Assembly: GCF_000369065.1 (NCBI RefSeq)
Contig: NZ_KB849804.1
Coordinates: 49,088 to 113,087 of the forward strand
DNA length: 64,000 nt
Reading direction: 5' to 3'
From: Acinetobacter haemolyticus CIP 64.3 = MTCC 9819
GTDB lineage: Bacteria; Pseudomonadota; Gammaproteobacteria; Pseudomonadales; Moraxellaceae
This document shows, piece by piece, positions 44,464 through 55,206 of this stretch. Every line of letters begins with the position of its first letter. Position 1 is the first letter of the stretch. The translations under genes were made by a program, and so were the position numbers. The notes under the pieces are model-generated. The model saw nothing but the letters and a program-made list of their open reading frames with translations, was not told the DNA's origin and made no database searches.

Positions 44464-46902
44464 ATGCTAAAAATTATTTTATTGGGGTGGGTTGCGGGTA
44501 TCGCACTTATGGGAATGCATTTCCCGATCATTACATCTACATGGTGGCTTTGGCTGATTATTGCATTCGCGATCTTTGGTTTCGGATTTTATTGGAAAAA
44601 GCAGTATTTTCATTATCCTACTTATAAAGCCTTGCTTTTAATCAGTGCGACTTGGGCATTATTTTGCACAGGTTATCATTATGCTGATATTCAATTACAA
44701 CAACGTCTTATTTTTAAAGAACAAAATGTTGAAACATTTGAAGCGATTGTTTATATCAAAAAGATCAGTGAACTGAATGAAAATGGCGAGAAACAAGTTG
44801 CTGAGGTTTTGAATCGACATGCACAAAGTGTGAATTGGTTTCTTCATTTAAGAAAAGAAAAAGACACATCTAAAGTAGAGCCAGAATTTCAATTGGGTCA
44901 TTACTATCGTGTATCTGGGCAAATTCGACCCGCCCATAGTTATGCCGTCCCTGGTGCATTCGATCTGGAAAAATGGTTTTTACAACAAAATGTGCAGTCG
45001 GGATTTTCTGTACGAAATATTCAGCCTATTCATGAAGATGAACTCTATCAGCTGGGTTATCATCATCATTTGCAACAACAACAATCTCATTGGGCCATAT
45101 TCTTATTAGCTGTTGAAAAAAAGCGTTTGGCTTTTCGACAAATGCTACAGGCATCAGCATTCCAACATAAAGGGTTGCTATTGGCTTTGCTCACAGGGGA
45201 TGAGAGTCTTTTATCTGATGCCGTAAAACAACAATTTCAACACCTTGGGATTTCACATTTATTGGCTATTTCTGGACCACATGTGTTGGTATTTGCATTG
45301 ATACTGACTTGGTCATTACAAAAGTTGATTCAGCGCTACTGCCCAAGCATCTATTTGAAGCAACCTCGACAATTACTACTATTGTTGCCCTTTATCTTTA
45401 GTGTCTTGCTATATGTGGCATTTGTTGGTTTTGAGATTCCAGCAATGAGAACATTATTAACCGTTAGCATTGTCAGTACTTTTATGTGCTTAAGACAGTC
45501 GATTCAGGCATTTAGTGTGTTGGTTTATAGTGCGAGCTTATTGTTAGTTTTAGATCCATTTAGCATTTTATCTGCTGCATTTTGGTTATCTTATGGCGCG
45601 TGTTTTATTTTGATAAGAATCTATCAGACGATTATACAGTTACCACAAAATGTAAATTTAACATTTAAACAAAAAATGATCTGGGGCAGTCATATTCTGA
45701 TTGAATCGCAATGGAAAATTTTTGTCGCGTTATTGCCTTTGGTTTTGATTTTCTTTCAGCAAGTTTCATGGTTTGCCCCCTTAACTAATCTTATTGCTAT
45801 CCCATTGTTAGGTGCTTGTATTGTTCCTTTAGATATTCTAGCTGCATGTGTGTGGTTAATTATTCCTACATTAGGGCAGTGGTTATTTCAAATGAATGAT
45901 GTGTTTTTGTCATTCTTGATGCTGATTTTAGATGTACTTCAATCGATTTCGCCGCAGTTGTATGGGATAAGTTTCACCCCTTGGATGATGGTGAGTTTAA
46001 TTATCGGTATTTTTCTATTGTTTTTGCCTAGAGGTATTGTTCCAAAGTTTTGGGCTGCTGTCTGTTTCTTACCGATATTATGGGGTGTAAAAGCTCAACC
46101 CGAAGCATTGCACGTATTAGATGTTGGTCAAGGACAAGCTGTCTTAGTACAACATACCAAAGGTAATCTCCTGATTGATACTGGTGGATCATTTGATGAA
46201 ACCAAATTCAGTATCGGGGAGCGAGTGGTTATTCCTTTTCTACGTCAGCAAGGTATTCGGCGATTGGAACATGTTGTGTTATCTCATTTGGATCAAGATC
46301 ATAGTGGAGCATTTACGTCGATTCAGAATAGTTTTGAAATTGATTTGGTTCAATCGAATGAAAAGTATGAAAAAATGCAATTTAAGGAGAATTTTTCATT
46401 TTGCCAACAAGGTCAACAGTCGTCATTTCCAAACATCAACATCCAAGTTTTATTTCCTCGAGCCAATGAATTGAGCTATGCGAAATATCAGAAAAATGAA
46501 TATTCTTGTGTGCTCTATGTGCAATTTTTAGATGCTCAAACTTATCAGAACTTTTTGATTATGGGGGATGCAGGCTGGGAAACCGAATATAAATTGTTAC
46601 AGCAGTATCCAGATTTAAAAGTCGATGTGTTAATTCTTGGTCATCATGGCAGTAAGCATAGCTCTGCTTACGAATTTTTGGCAACCCTCCAGCCCAAACT
46701 TACAATTGCTTCTGCGGGATTTAATAATCGTTACGGACATCCCAGTCAGGAGGTTTTGAAACGATTGCAGCACTTAAATATTCCAATATTAAATACAGCA
46801 GATGCGGGTACGATTAGCTTTATGATGAATAATCATGATGGGGTGTTGCTACAGCATCGACAAAAAAGAAAATGGTTATCCAAAAATAGCCTAAGTAATT
46901 GA
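44464..46902 (+). CDS. comEC: ComEC/Rec2 DNA-uptake channel protein
   Basis: About 812 aa from ATG 44464. An N-terminal DUF4131/OB-like domain is followed by the multi-span competence domain (LLALLTGDESLLSDAVKQQF, GISHLLAISGPHV) and a C-terminal metallo-beta-lactamase-like domain (LDVGQGQAVLVQ, SHLDQDHSGA, GHHGSKHSS). It carries single-stranded DNA through the inner membrane in natural transformation. The 3' end overlaps the convergent acyltransferase gene by 12 bp. Confidence 0.92.
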   Translation: MLKIILLGWVAGIALMGMHFPIITSTWWLWLIIAFAIFGFGFYWKKQYFHYPTYKALLLISATWALFCTGYHYADIQLQQRLIFKEQNVETFEAIVYIKKISELNENGEKQVAEVLNRHAQSVNWFLHLRKEKDTSKVEPEFQLGHYYRVSGQIRPAHSYAVPGAFDLEKWFLQQNVQSGFSVRNIQPIHEDELYQLGYHHHLQQQQSHWAIFLLAVEKKRLAFRQMLQASAFQHKGLLLALLTGDESLLSDAVKQQFQHLGISHLLAISGPHVLVFALILTWSLQKLIQRYCPSIYLKQPRQLLLLLPFIFSVLLYVAFVGFEIPAMRTLLTVSIVSTFMCLRQSIQAFSVLVYSASLLLVLDPFSILSAAFWLSYGACFILIRIYQTIIQLPQNVNLTFKQKMIWGSHILIESQWKIFVALLPLVLIFFQQVSWFAPLTNLIAIPLLGACIVPLDILAACVWLIIPTLGQWLFQMNDVFLSFLMLILDVLQSISPQLYGISFTPWMMVSLIIGIFLLFLPRGIVPKFWAAVCFLPILWGVKAQPEALHVLDVGQGQAVLVQHTKGNLLIDTGGSFDETKFSIGERVVIPFLRQQGIRRLEHVVLSHLDQDHSGAFTSIQNSFEIDLVQSNEKYEKMQFKENFSFCQQGQQSSFPNINIQVLFPRANELSYAKYQKNEYSCVLYVQFLDAQTYQNFLIMGDAGWETEYKLLQQYPDLKVDVLILGHHGSKHSSAYEFLATLQPKLTIASAGFNNRYGHPSQEVLKRLQHLNIPILNTADAGTISFMMNNHDGVLLQHRQKRKWLSKNSLSN

Positions 46903-47847
46903 TGCTTGCTTAGTTAAATGGCGAACTTCTGCAACTTTGGCTAATGCTTGATTTTCATCTATGTCATAGATTCTTTTTAATTCTTTATTGGCACTAAAGC
47001 GTTTGTAACTCCAGTGATAATGATCAGGATAGCGTTTAATTAATTGTTCTAAAGTCTGGTGAATAATTAATGTTCCATCTTCGGCACTACCTTGGTAAAT
47101 TTGAGGGTCAATCGGCTCAATATACATATCAAAGCCATCTTGATCATTACGCATTGTATAAATGAGTAGTGCCTTTGCCTTAGTTTTTTGAATTAACTTT
47201 GCACTCAAACTACTTGAAGCGACAGGAATATCAAAATAATTGATCATTTCTCCGCCATGATCAGGTGTGTGATCAGGTAGGATAGCAGTTGTGCCGCCTT
47301 GTTTTAATGCTTTAAAGATTTGACGGACACCACTTTCATCTGTTGGTACTAGATGTGCCTGTTCACGACTGCGCGCTTCTCGCACAAAACGATCTGCATC
47401 AGGATTTTTAACAGGTTTGTAGAGAATCGTCATTTCTGTGTATTGAGAAAGCCAGGCATTCATGACTTCCCAAGTTCCGAAATGTGGAACGATCAAAACA
47501 ATTCCTTTTTTTTCAGCCAATGCCTCATGTAAATACTGCTCACCAGATACATTTTGAATGCGTTGAATATTTCTTTGATTAGAAGAACCCCAAATACTTA
47601 AAAATTCAAAGTATGAGGTTAATTCATTTTGAATTGCTTTTTTGGTCAACTGTTGTCGTTGCTGTAGATCCATATTCGGGAAAGCAATCTGTATATTTAG
47701 ACTAATAATTTTTGATATCTTAGAAAGTTGAAAACTCGTGAGAAATCCAGCAAGCATACGTGCAAAGAAACGTCCTAGTTGAATCGGCTGGCGACTCAGA
47801 AATTTGATTAGACGGTAACTAGTGTTGCTAGATTTTGATTGAGCCAT
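46891..47847 (-). CDS. lpxL: Lipid A acyltransferase, LpxL/HtrB family
   Basis: 318 aa. A hydrophobic N-terminus precedes the acyltransferase domain with HFGTWE (H-x4-E catalytic motif, near residue 122) and the lipid-binding region LPDHTPDHGGEM. It adds a secondary acyl chain to lipid A using acyl-ACP; LpxL versus LpxM specificity cannot be told from sequence alone. Confidence 0.87.
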   Translation of the reverse strand: MAQSKSSNTSYRLIKFLSRQPIQLGRFFARMLAGFLTSFQLSKISKIISLNIQIAFPNMDLQQRQQLTKKAIQNELTSYFEFLSIWGSSNQRNIQRIQNVSGEQYLHEALAEKKGIVLIVPHFGTWEVMNAWLSQYTEMTILYKPVKNPDADRFVREARSREQAHLVPTDESGVRQIFKALKQGGTTAILPDHTPDHGGEMINYFDIPVASSSLSAKLIQKTKAKALLIYTMRNDQDGFDMYIEPIDPQIYQGSAEDGTLIIHQTLEQLIKRYPDHYHWSYKRFSANKELKRIYDIDENQALAKVAEVRHLTKQASIT

Positions 47848-47986
47848 GTATTTTAAATGCGAAAAATTACAAAGTGAGAGTATAAGGTAAAAAATAATTA
47901 TAAGTTAAAATAAGTTATTTAAACAGTTTTGCTCAAATCAGCGTATATAATAAAGCCACTTTTAAAATATATTGGATTGGAGTCTT

Positions 47987-49009
47987 ATGTCCGATTGGCC
48001 ACCAAAACCACAAAATGAACCCACAAATCCGAATAATGTGACAGGCAAAGAATGGCAGATTTTAGAAAAGGCCGTATTGGCTTCTGTCGAAGAGCAGCGT
48101 CGAAGCCGACGTTGGAGTATCTTTTTTAAATTCCTAGGTTTTGCATATTTACTTTTCGTGTTGATTGCAATGGGTAAAGGGTGTTCGACGTCTTCGACGA
48201 AAACAACGACCAATATTACCAGTGATCATTTGGCAGTTGTGGATATTATTGGAACGATCGACTCTTCCAGCGGTTCTTCTACTGTAAACAGTGATGATAC
48301 AAATAAGGCACTCAAACGTGCTTTTGAGGCAAGTGGTAGTAAAGCAGTTGCCTTGAATATCAACTCACCAGGCGGCTCTCCTGTGCAATCTGATGAAATT
48401 TGGCAAGAAATCCGTTACCTGAAGAAACAACATCCTGATAAGAAGGTCTATGCTGTGATTGGTGATATGGGTGCTTCGGGTGCTTATTATATTGCTTCAG
48501 CAGCAGATGAGATTATTGTCAATCCATCGAGTTTGGTGGGATCAATCGGTGTCATTATGCCAAATTATGGTTTAAGCGGATTGGCTCAAAAGCTTGGGAT
48601 AGAGGATCGTACTTTAACCTCAGGTAGTAATAAAGATATTTTGAGTATGACTAAACCGCTTGATCCAGCACAAAAACAGCATGTGCAATCAGTATTGGAT
48701 AATGTGCATGCTCATTTTATTAATGCGGTTAAAGAAGGTCGTGGCAAACGTTTGAAATCGAATGATCCTGCAATTTTCTCAGGTCTATTTTGGACAGGTG
48801 AACAGGCAGTTGCCTTAGGTGTCGCGGACCGTAGTGGTAGTATGACGACATTAATGCGTGATCTAAATGTGAGTCAAAAAGTTGATTATACTGTTCAGCG
48901 TAATCCTTTCGAGTCTATTTTAGGGCGTATGGGGGCAAAGATCGGCGAGGGAATTAGTAGTTCACTTGCAGATCAACTTCAGACTCAACAAAACGCAAAA
49001 ATACAATAA
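47987..49009 (+). CDS. sppA: Signal peptide peptidase SppA (S49 family)
   Basis: About 340 aa from ATG 47987, which has GGAG upstream. One N-terminal membrane span (FFKFLGFAYLLFVLIAM) anchors a periplasmic S49 domain with catalytic Ser in GDMGASGAYYIASAADEI and Lys further on (SGSNKDILS). It degrades leftover signal peptides in the inner membrane. It is the short, single-domain form. Confidence 0.92.
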   Translation: MSDWPPKPQNEPTNPNNVTGKEWQILEKAVLASVEEQRRSRRWSIFFKFLGFAYLLFVLIAMGKGCSTSSTKTTTNITSDHLAVVDIIGTIDSSSGSSTVNSDDTNKALKRAFEASGSKAVALNINSPGGSPVQSDEIWQEIRYLKKQHPDKKVYAVIGDMGASGAYYIASAADEIIVNPSSLVGSIGVIMPNYGLSGLAQKLGIEDRTLTSGSNKDILSMTKPLDPAQKQHVQSVLDNVHAHFINAVKEGRGKRLKSNDPAIFSGLFWTGEQAVALGVADRSGSMTTLMRDLNVSQKVDYTVQRNPFESILGRMGAKIGEGISSSLADQLQTQQNAKIQ

Positions 49010-49033
49010 CGCCGCTAAAATATTTTAATCTTC

Positions 49034-49057
49034 AGGGCTGTACTTCATTGCAGCCCT
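49034..49057 (+). terminator. Rho-independent terminator of sppA
   Basis: AGGGCTG and CAGCCCT pair across a ten-base loop, followed by AGTTTTTTC. Confidence 0.75.
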
Positions 49058-49155
49058 AGTTTTTTCAAAAATAACTACTCAGTTCTTCCTTTTTGGTTGC
49101 TACACTGTTTAAGTGGAAGATACTTTATCAATCTATACGCTTAAAAAAGACTGTT

Positions 49156-49953
49156 ATGAAACCTATTATTCATTTTGCCCATGCCAATGGGGTTCCATCT
49201 AAAGTTTATCAAAAGCTTTTTCAGCAATTGGAAGATCAATACGACATTATTTATGTTGCTGAGATAGGAACAGATAAGCGTTATCCCATCACAGATGGCT
49301 GGTCACATTTGGTAGACCAAGTAATTGATAGTGTTGTGCAACAAGCACAAGGGCGACAGGTGATTGGTTTAGGACATTCTTTAGGTTCGGTGCTGACATT
49401 GATGGCAGCTTATCGTCGTCCTGAGTTATTTTCTCAAGTGATTATGCTGGATCCACCTTTAATTATTGGTAAGGCTTCTTTTGTTTTTCATCTGGCTAAA
49501 ATTTTTAAGCCTAAACTAGTCGACAAGATCACTCCAGCAGGTCTATCGGCTCGCCGTCGAGATCATTGGGAGTCACGTGAACAAGCTGCCGAATTGCTTG
49601 GTTCAAGAGGTTTCTACCAACATTTTGATCCTGACTGTTTTCAAGCGTATATTGACTATGCATTAACCAATGATCCGCAAAGAGGTGGGGTGACATTGAC
49701 GATTCCCAAAGCGGATGAAGTTGGATTATTTAGAACTACACCTTCGATGTGGTGGTTGCCGATGCCAAAACCGCCCGTTCCAGTCCATTTAGTGGTTGGT
49801 CGTGACAGTGTTTTCTTAAAAGAAAAATTTCCTCAAGTTGCACAAAAGAAATTAGGTATTCCTTTTTCAGTTGTCGAGGGTGGTCATATGTTCCCCTTAG
49901 AACATCCATTGGAAACGGTAGATAAGGTCAAAAGCTTAATTGTTAAGAGATAA
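49156..49953 (+). CDS. Alpha/beta hydrolase
   Basis: About 265 aa from ATG 49156 (MKPIIHFAHANGVPSKVYQK); the longer frame to 49093 lacks a match. The nucleophile elbow is GHSLGS, an oxyanion HANG is at the N-terminus, and the final His is in EGGHMFPLEHP. Substrate unknown. Bounded by terminators on both sides, so it is monocistronic. Confidence 0.85.
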   Translation: MKPIIHFAHANGVPSKVYQKLFQQLEDQYDIIYVAEIGTDKRYPITDGWSHLVDQVIDSVVQQAQGRQVIGLGHSLGSVLTLMAAYRRPELFSQVIMLDPPLIIGKASFVFHLAKIFKPKLVDKITPAGLSARRRDHWESREQAAELLGSRGFYQHFDPDCFQAYIDYALTNDPQRGGVTLTIPKADEVGLFRTTPSMWWLPMPKPPVPVHLVVGRDSVFLKEKFPQVAQKKLGIPFSVVEGGHMFPLEHPLETVDKVKSLIVKR

Positions 49954-49964
49954 TGGACAGCATT

Positions 49965-49990
49965 AACCAGCAAATCGGAATTTGCTGGTT
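49965..49990. terminator. Bidirectional hairpin terminator
   Basis: AACCAGCAAA and TTTGCTGGTT form a perfect 10-bp stem with loop TCGGAA between the convergent hydrolase and purN genes. Confidence 0.75.
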
Positions 49991-49999
49991 ATGGTTAAA

Positions 50000-50626
50000 T
50001 CACCATTGTGCAAACTGAATGGGTTGAGTTAATGGTTTTTGATTGAAGTAGGCTTGACCATTTTTCCAAGTTAACTGACCCGTACAAAACCATTGTACAA
50101 CTTGAGGGTAAATGAAATGCTCAAGTTGGTGTACCCGTTGCGCTAAGCTTTCTACCGTGTCATTTAGACTGACTTGAATTGCAGATTGTGCAATGCTTTG
50201 ACCAGCATCTAATTCTGCTGTTACAAAATGAACCGTACAACCATGCAGGCGATCTCCAGTATTTAACACACGTTGATGTGTATTAACACCTTTATAGAAA
50301 GGCAGCAGAGATGGATGGATATTCAACATCGTACCTTGCCATTTACTGACAAAGTTTGGGGTTAAAATCCGCATAAAGCCCGCAAGGATCACAAGATCAA
50401 CTTGCCATGCGATCAATTGTTGATGCATTGCTTCATCAAAGCTTTCTCTAGTTGGAAAGTCTTTATGTGAAATGACTGCGGTTGCAATATTGGCGTCTTT
50501 GGCACGTTGTAATGCATAAGCATCAGCTTTGTTGGATACGACACCAATGATTTGCCCTGACAAATTTGCATCTATCAGGGCTTGTAGGTTGCTACCGTTG
50601 CCAGAGACAAGGACCGCAATTCTCAT
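50000..50626 (-). CDS. purN: Phosphoribosylglycinamide formyltransferase PurN
   Basis: 208 aa, with VLVSGNGSNLQAL at the GAR site and NIHPSLLPFYKG (catalytic Asn-His) plus HFVTAELDAGQSIAQ (Asp). It transfers formyl from 10-formyl-tetrahydrofolate in purine synthesis. It overlaps purM by one base (TAATG), so the two are translationally coupled. Confidence 0.95.
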   Translation of the reverse strand: MRIAVLVSGNGSNLQALIDANLSGQIIGVVSNKADAYALQRAKDANIATAVISHKDFPTRESFDEAMHQQLIAWQVDLVILAGFMRILTPNFVSKWQGTMLNIHPSLLPFYKGVNTHQRVLNTGDRLHGCTVHFVTAELDAGQSIAQSAIQVSLNDTVESLAQRVHQLEHFIYPQVVQWFCTGQLTWKNGQAYFNQKPLTQPIQFAQW

Positions 50627-51696
50627 TATGCAAAGATCACACGAATTTTTTCGTCAGCGCCTTCAACAGATTCAGCATTTTCTTGGATATGACCAATCTT
50701 CCAAGCTTTTTCACCTTGTGCATTTAAGACTTCAATTGCTTTATCTGCTTCACTAGGATCAACCGCAATGACCATACCCACGCCACAGTTAAATGTGCGA
50801 TACATTTCGAAGCGTTCTACATTGCCTTCGCGTTGTAGTAATTGGAATAACTCAGACCATTCCCAGCTTGATTCATCAATGACAGCTTGAGCGCCATTCG
50901 GAAGGACGCGAGGAAGGTTACCTGGTAAACCACCACCTGTGATATGTGCCATTGCATGCACGTCAACTTGTTTGCACAGTTCTAAAACAGGTTTTACATA
51001 AATGCGCGTTGGTTCCATTGCAACATCAGCGAGTGGGCGACCATCAACGATTTGAGTTAAATCTACATTCTTAACATCTAAGATTTTGCGTAGTAATGAA
51101 TAACCATTTGAGTGAGCACCACTTGATGCTACACCGATCAAAACATCACCGGCTTTGACTTTAGTGCCGTCAATGATCTTACTTTGTTCAACGACACCTA
51201 CTGCGAAACCAGCAAGGTCGTAATCTTCACCTTCATACATACCCGGCATTTCAGCAGTTTCACCACCGACCAGTGCGCAACCAGCAAGCTCACAACCTTT
51301 ACCGATACCCGTTACAACGTTGGCTGCAACATCTACATTCAAATGTCCAGTTGCATAGTAATCTAAGAAGAATAAAGGTTCTGCACCACAAACCAGTAAA
51401 TCGTTTACACACATTGCGACAAGATCTTGTCCAATCGTGTTATGACGATTGAGATTGAGGGCTAAGCGTAATTTTGTACCTACGCCGTCAGTTCCTGAAA
51501 CCAATACAGGCTCTTCATAACCTTTTGGAATTTTGCATAGTGCGCCAAAACCACCTAGACCGCCCATGACTTCAGGACGAGTGGTGCGTTTTGCGACAGA
51601 TTTGATACGATCGACCAGTGCGTCGCCCGCTTCAATGTCGACGCCCGCATCTTTGTAGCTTAAACCAGTATTTGGGGTAGAAGTTGAGTTGCTCAT
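50626..51696 (-). CDS. purM: Phosphoribosylaminoimidazole synthetase PurM
   Basis: 356 aa, with the family start [20 protein letters not shown] and [20 protein letters not shown] (ATP site), and [16 protein letters not shown] near the C-terminus. It makes AIR from FGAM with ATP. It is first gene of a purMN operon. Confidence 0.96.
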   Translation of the reverse strand: MSNSTSTPNTGLSYKDAGVDIEAGDALVDRIKSVAKRTTRPEVMGGLGGFGALCKIPKGYEEPVLVSGTDGVGTKLRLALNLNRHNTIGQDLVAMCVNDLLVCGAEPLFFLDYYATGHLNVDVAANVVTGIGKGCELAGCALVGGETAEMPGMYEGEDYDLAGFAVGVVEQSKIIDGTKVKAGDVLIGVASSGAHSNGYSLLRKILDVKNVDLTQIVDGRPLADVAMEPTRIYVKPVLELCKQVDVHAMAHITGGGLPGNLPRVLPNGAQAVIDESSWEWSELFQLLQREGNVERFEMYRTFNCGVGMVIAVDPSEADKAIEVLNAQGEKAWKIGHIQENAESVEGADEKIRVIFA

Positions 51697-51829
51697 AGTG
51701 AAGTCTCCGCATTGGCGGCAGATTATAACCTGAATATACGAAACTCTTATGTTATTTATGCTCGAAAATGCTATCTTTATTAAAAATTTTTTCCATTTAT
51801 AACGATTACACGAACAAAGGTTAAATTTT

Positions 51830-53026
51830 ATGCAAGATCTGGTACTCCGCCGTATCTTTATCCTCGCTGGGATCGCATTATTGCTTTGGGTGCTTTATCT
51901 ACTCAAGCCGATTGTGATCCCGTTTGTTGGTGCGTTTTTGATTGCATATTTTTTTAGTCCACTGGTTGACGTCTTAGTGAAGATCAAGCTACCACGTTGG
52001 TTAGCGATTAGTGTGGTATTTATCGGTATTGGTGTGACACTAACCGTTGTTTTATGGTTCCTGGCTCCTCTTGTATGGAAACAATTGATTTATGCACGGG
52101 ATAGCATTCCAGCAGGTATTCATTGGGTAAATGCAACGTTTCTACCTTGGATGTCTGAAACTTTTGATTTGGTTCCAATGGAAATTGACACTGATCAAAT
52201 CTCAAAAGTCGTGATGGAATATGTACAAACAAATTATAGCTCAGATAGCATTCAAACCTTTGCTCTACGTCTTGCACAATCAGGTCTAAATTTTATCCAA
52301 ATTGGTGGGATTATTATTTTGATCCCGATTATTTCTTTCTATTTCCTTTTGGATTGGGAAAGAATGCTGCAAAGTTTACGTCGCTTGATTCCACGTCCAT
52401 ATGAAGCATCTACTTTAAAAATTATCCGCGAATGCCATAGTGTATTAGGTGCGTTTGTAAAAGGTCAGTTTTTAGTGATGCTTTTATTAGGGGTGATCTA
52501 TGCTGTAGGACTGCAACTTATTGGCTTAGAAGTGGGGCTGATTATAGGGATGGTCGCAGGTCTGGCAAGTATCATTCCATATCTTGGTTTTGCCGTTGGG
52601 ATTATTGCTGCAGTTATAGCAACTTTATTTCAGTTTGGACTAGATTGGACACAACTGCTTTTGGTTGGAGCTGTTTTTCTTGTTGGGCAAATGGTGGAAG
52701 GCTATATTCTTCAACCTTTCCTACTCGGAGATAAAATTGGTTTGTCTCCAGTTGCGGTAGTATTTGCTGTTTTAGCTGGTGCGAAACTCGCAGGTTTTCT
52801 TGGAATGTTGATCGCATTGCCTGTCGCGGCTGTGATTGTTGTATTACTCAGACATGCTCGAGACAATTATGAAAAAAGCAGATTCTATGGACTTCCCCAA
52901 GAAATGGTTGTCGTTGAAAGTATGCCACAACATATCAGTGTTGAAACCGATCAAGTAGAGCTTGATCTTGAAATAAAAAACTCTCAAGATACAGAGACTT
53001 CTAATCTAAAAGATGACTCCAAGTAA
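51830..53026 (+). CDS. AI-2E family transporter (PerM-like)
   Basis: 398 aa, with eight predicted spans including the pair at the N-terminus ([20 protein letters not shown]) and the C-terminal cluster with the family motif [20 protein letters not shown]. It is often named AI-2 exporter, but sodium/proton exchange or other export is equally possible. It has an acidic cytoplasmic tail and precedes hda by 20 bp, a common Acinetobacter/Pseudomonas neighbour arrangement. Confidence 0.88.
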   Translation: MQDLVLRRIFILAGIALLLWVLYLLKPIVIPFVGAFLIAYFFSPLVDVLVKIKLPRWLAISVVFIGIGVTLTVVLWFLAPLVWKQLIYARDSIPAGIHWVNATFLPWMSETFDLVPMEIDTDQISKVVMEYVQTNYSSDSIQTFALRLAQSGLNFIQIGGIIILIPIISFYFLLDWERMLQSLRRLIPRPYEASTLKIIRECHSVLGAFVKGQFLVMLLLGVIYAVGLQLIGLEVGLIIGMVAGLASIIPYLGFAVGIIAAVIATLFQFGLDWTQLLLVGAVFLVGQMVEGYILQPFLLGDKIGLSPVAVVFAVLAGAKLAGFLGMLIALPVAAVIVVLLRHARDNYEKSRFYGLPQEMVVVESMPQHISVETDQVELDLEIKNSQDTETSNLKDDSK

Positions 53027-53046
53027 GCGGGGAACAAATTAACTCT

Positions 53047-53745
53047 ATGCGTCAATTACAACTGGATATTGAACCACAACTGGATGCCCGAATTAGTGAT
53101 TTTTCGGGGCCGGGTTGGGGACCTGTAGTTGATGCAGTGAGACAACTACATACAGGGTTGGTTAGCCGTCTGTATATTTATGGTGGTGCTGGAACAGGAA
53201 AAAGCCATTTATTATCAGCGATTTGTGATTCATATCTAGAGCTGGGGCGTCCAGCCATAAAGGTTTCTTTGCTGGCTTTATTAGATGCACCAATTGAAGC
53301 AATTACTGCTTTAGAGTTTTATGATTTAGTGGCATTAGATGATATTGATGCAATTAGTGGAGTGCCTCATTGGCAAAAAGCAGTTTTCCATTTGATGAAT
53401 AACCATGAGGGACAATTGGTTTTTTCATCTAGAGTTGCGCCGATTGAGTTGAAATTAGAGCTTCCCGATTTGCAATCAAGATTAACACAGGCTGTGAGCG
53501 TAAAAGCGCCAAACGGAAGCTCTTTTGTTGATCGGCAGGCATTACTACAATCTGTGATGACACGTCGAGGCATTCATTTTGATCAGCAAATTGTGGACTA
53601 CTTATTGCACAATGGTCCTCATCAAGCTTCGATTCTTTTACAGACATTGGCTCAATTAGAAAAAATGCTAAAAGGTGAAAAAACCAAGCTATCTAACACC
53701 ACATTGAAACAAATTTATGCATTGATTGATGAATATCGGCAATAG
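53047..53745 (+). CDS. hda: DnaA regulatory inactivator Hda
   Basis: 232 aa. The N-terminal QLQLDIEP carries the clamp-binding motif, then comes an AAA+ domain with Walker A GGAGTGKSHLL and Walker B LVALDDIDAI, homologous to DnaA domain III without the DNA-binding domain. With the DNA-loaded clamp it stimulates DnaA-ATP hydrolysis after initiation. Confidence 0.92.
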   Translation: MRQLQLDIEPQLDARISDFSGPGWGPVVDAVRQLHTGLVSRLYIYGGAGTGKSHLLSAICDSYLELGRPAIKVSLLALLDAPIEAITALEFYDLVALDDIDAISGVPHWQKAVFHLMNNHEGQLVFSSRVAPIELKLELPDLQSRLTQAVSVKAPNGSSFVDRQALLQSVMTRRGIHFDQQIVDYLLHNGPHQASILLQTLAQLEKMLKGEKTKLSNTTLKQIYALIDEYRQ

Positions 53746-53857
53746 CATAAAATTTCTTGAGTAATTTCGAGAGCTGTGACAAAGTACGCACAAAGGATGT
53801 GGTTGCAAAATCGGATTTTTGCAATACCTAGAAAAATGAAAATAGAAGGAGAACGGT

Positions 53858-54167
53858 ATGCTCAAGCGGACGCTTGCCTGTGCTTTATTTGCGATTACTG
53901 GACATGCATATTCAGCAGATATTCTTGTTACGACATTAGTGGATGAAGACAAAAATGATTCCGTTTGTTCATTACGTGAAGCTATACTCTTTTTAAATAA
54001 TCGAACTGAAGATCAATATAAAAATGGCTACAACGGATGTGGTGATGAAAGTTCTAGCTCTACAATTATATTGAAGCGAGATCAAGAATATAAATTAAAT
54101 AGTCAGTTAGAAATTAAAGCACCAATGACTATAGCAACAGCCGCAAGCACGGACTTTAATGATCAGA
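53858..54167 (+). pseudogene. rbtA: N-terminal remnant of rhombotarget A (CSLREA protein)
   Basis: ATG 53858 has AGGAG in front. A signal peptide (MLKRTLACALFAITGHAYSA) is followed by DILVTTLVDEDKNDSVCSLREAILFLNN, the CSLREA motif domain at the mature N-terminus. The gene is then cut by IS copy 3. The matching C-terminal sorting signal lies beyond the IS at 55207-55310; the long middle part is missing. Confidence 0.8.
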
Positions 54168-55206
54168 GGCTTTGTTGCACAAACCTATCTGTAAAAGCTT
54201 TTTCAGCGATATAATTTTCAAATGAAGAAGCCTACACACAAAATCTACCGCACAACCAATTGGCCCGCATATAACCGAGCACTCATGAGTCGCGGAAATA
54301 TTGCCATTTGGTTTGATCCTGCTACGCAATGGTATGCTCCATCAAAAGGCAAACAAGGGCGAAATCAAACCTACTCCGACGCAGCTATCCAATGCTGCTT
54401 AATGATTAAATCCTTATTCCGTCTATCTTTACGTATGGTCACTGGCTTTGTGCAAAGTCTGATTAAACTTTGTGGATTAAATTGGACCGCACCAGATTAC
54501 AGTACGCTTTGTAGAAGACAAAAGCATATTGATATTGCAATCAGCTACCAAAAAAGTAGCGATGGGCTGCATCTACTCATAGACTCTACAGGCATGAAGT
54601 TTCTAGGTGAGGGCGAATGGAAACGCAAGAAACATGGACCTGAATATCGTCGCCAATGGCGTAAACTACATATTGGTATAGATGCTGAAACCCTTCAAAT
54701 ACGCGCTATTCAACTCACTACAAATAATGTCAGTGATTCACAAGTGCTTGGTGATTTACTCGATCAGATTCCACAAGATGAGCAGATTGACTCTGTTTAT
54801 ACCGATGGAGCTTATGACACCAAGCAATGCCGTCAGGTCATTGCAGATCGGCAAGCGCATGCGGTGATTCCACCTAGAAAAAATGCGAAACCATGGAAAG
54901 ATACAAAGATCAGCTCGCTAGAACGAAATGAATTACTTCGAACAGTTAAACGTTTAGGCAGGAGACTATGGAAAAAATGGTCAGGCTATCATCGACGAAG
55001 TTTGGTGGAAACCAAGATGCATTGCATTAAATTATTAGGCGATAAATTAATGGCAAGAAGCTTTCCTAGTCAGGTGAATGAAATTCATGCACGTGTAGCA
55101 GTCCTCAACAGGTTTACGGAATTAGGTCGACCACTTACCCAAGTTACGCCTTAAATTTGGCTCAATTAGGGGCGCTTTGCATTTCAAATCTTTGTGCAAC
55201 AAAACC
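54168..55206 (+). mobile_element. IS5-family (IS903-type) element, copy 3, 1039 bp
   Basis: Same termini and length as copies 1 and 2, on the plus strand. Flanks ATGATCAGA and CAACAGATA do not match. It replaces the central part of rbtA, which points to an adjacent deletion or recombination between two IS copies. Confidence 0.93.
54222..55154 (+). CDS. IS5-family transposase
   Basis: 310 aa, identical in translation to the other two copies (12458-13390 and 30236-31168). Confidence 0.95.
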   Translation: MKKPTHKIYRTTNWPAYNRALMSRGNIAIWFDPATQWYAPSKGKQGRNQTYSDAAIQCCLMIKSLFRLSLRMVTGFVQSLIKLCGLNWTAPDYSTLCRRQKHIDIAISYQKSSDGLHLLIDSTGMKFLGEGEWKRKKHGPEYRRQWRKLHIGIDAETLQIRAIQLTTNNVSDSQVLGDLLDQIPQDEQIDSVYTDGAYDTKQCRQVIADRQAHAVIPPRKNAKPWKDTKISSLERNELLRTVKRLGRRLWKKWSGYHRRSLVETKMHCIKLLGDKLMARSFPSQVNEIHARVAVLNRFTELGRPLTQVTP

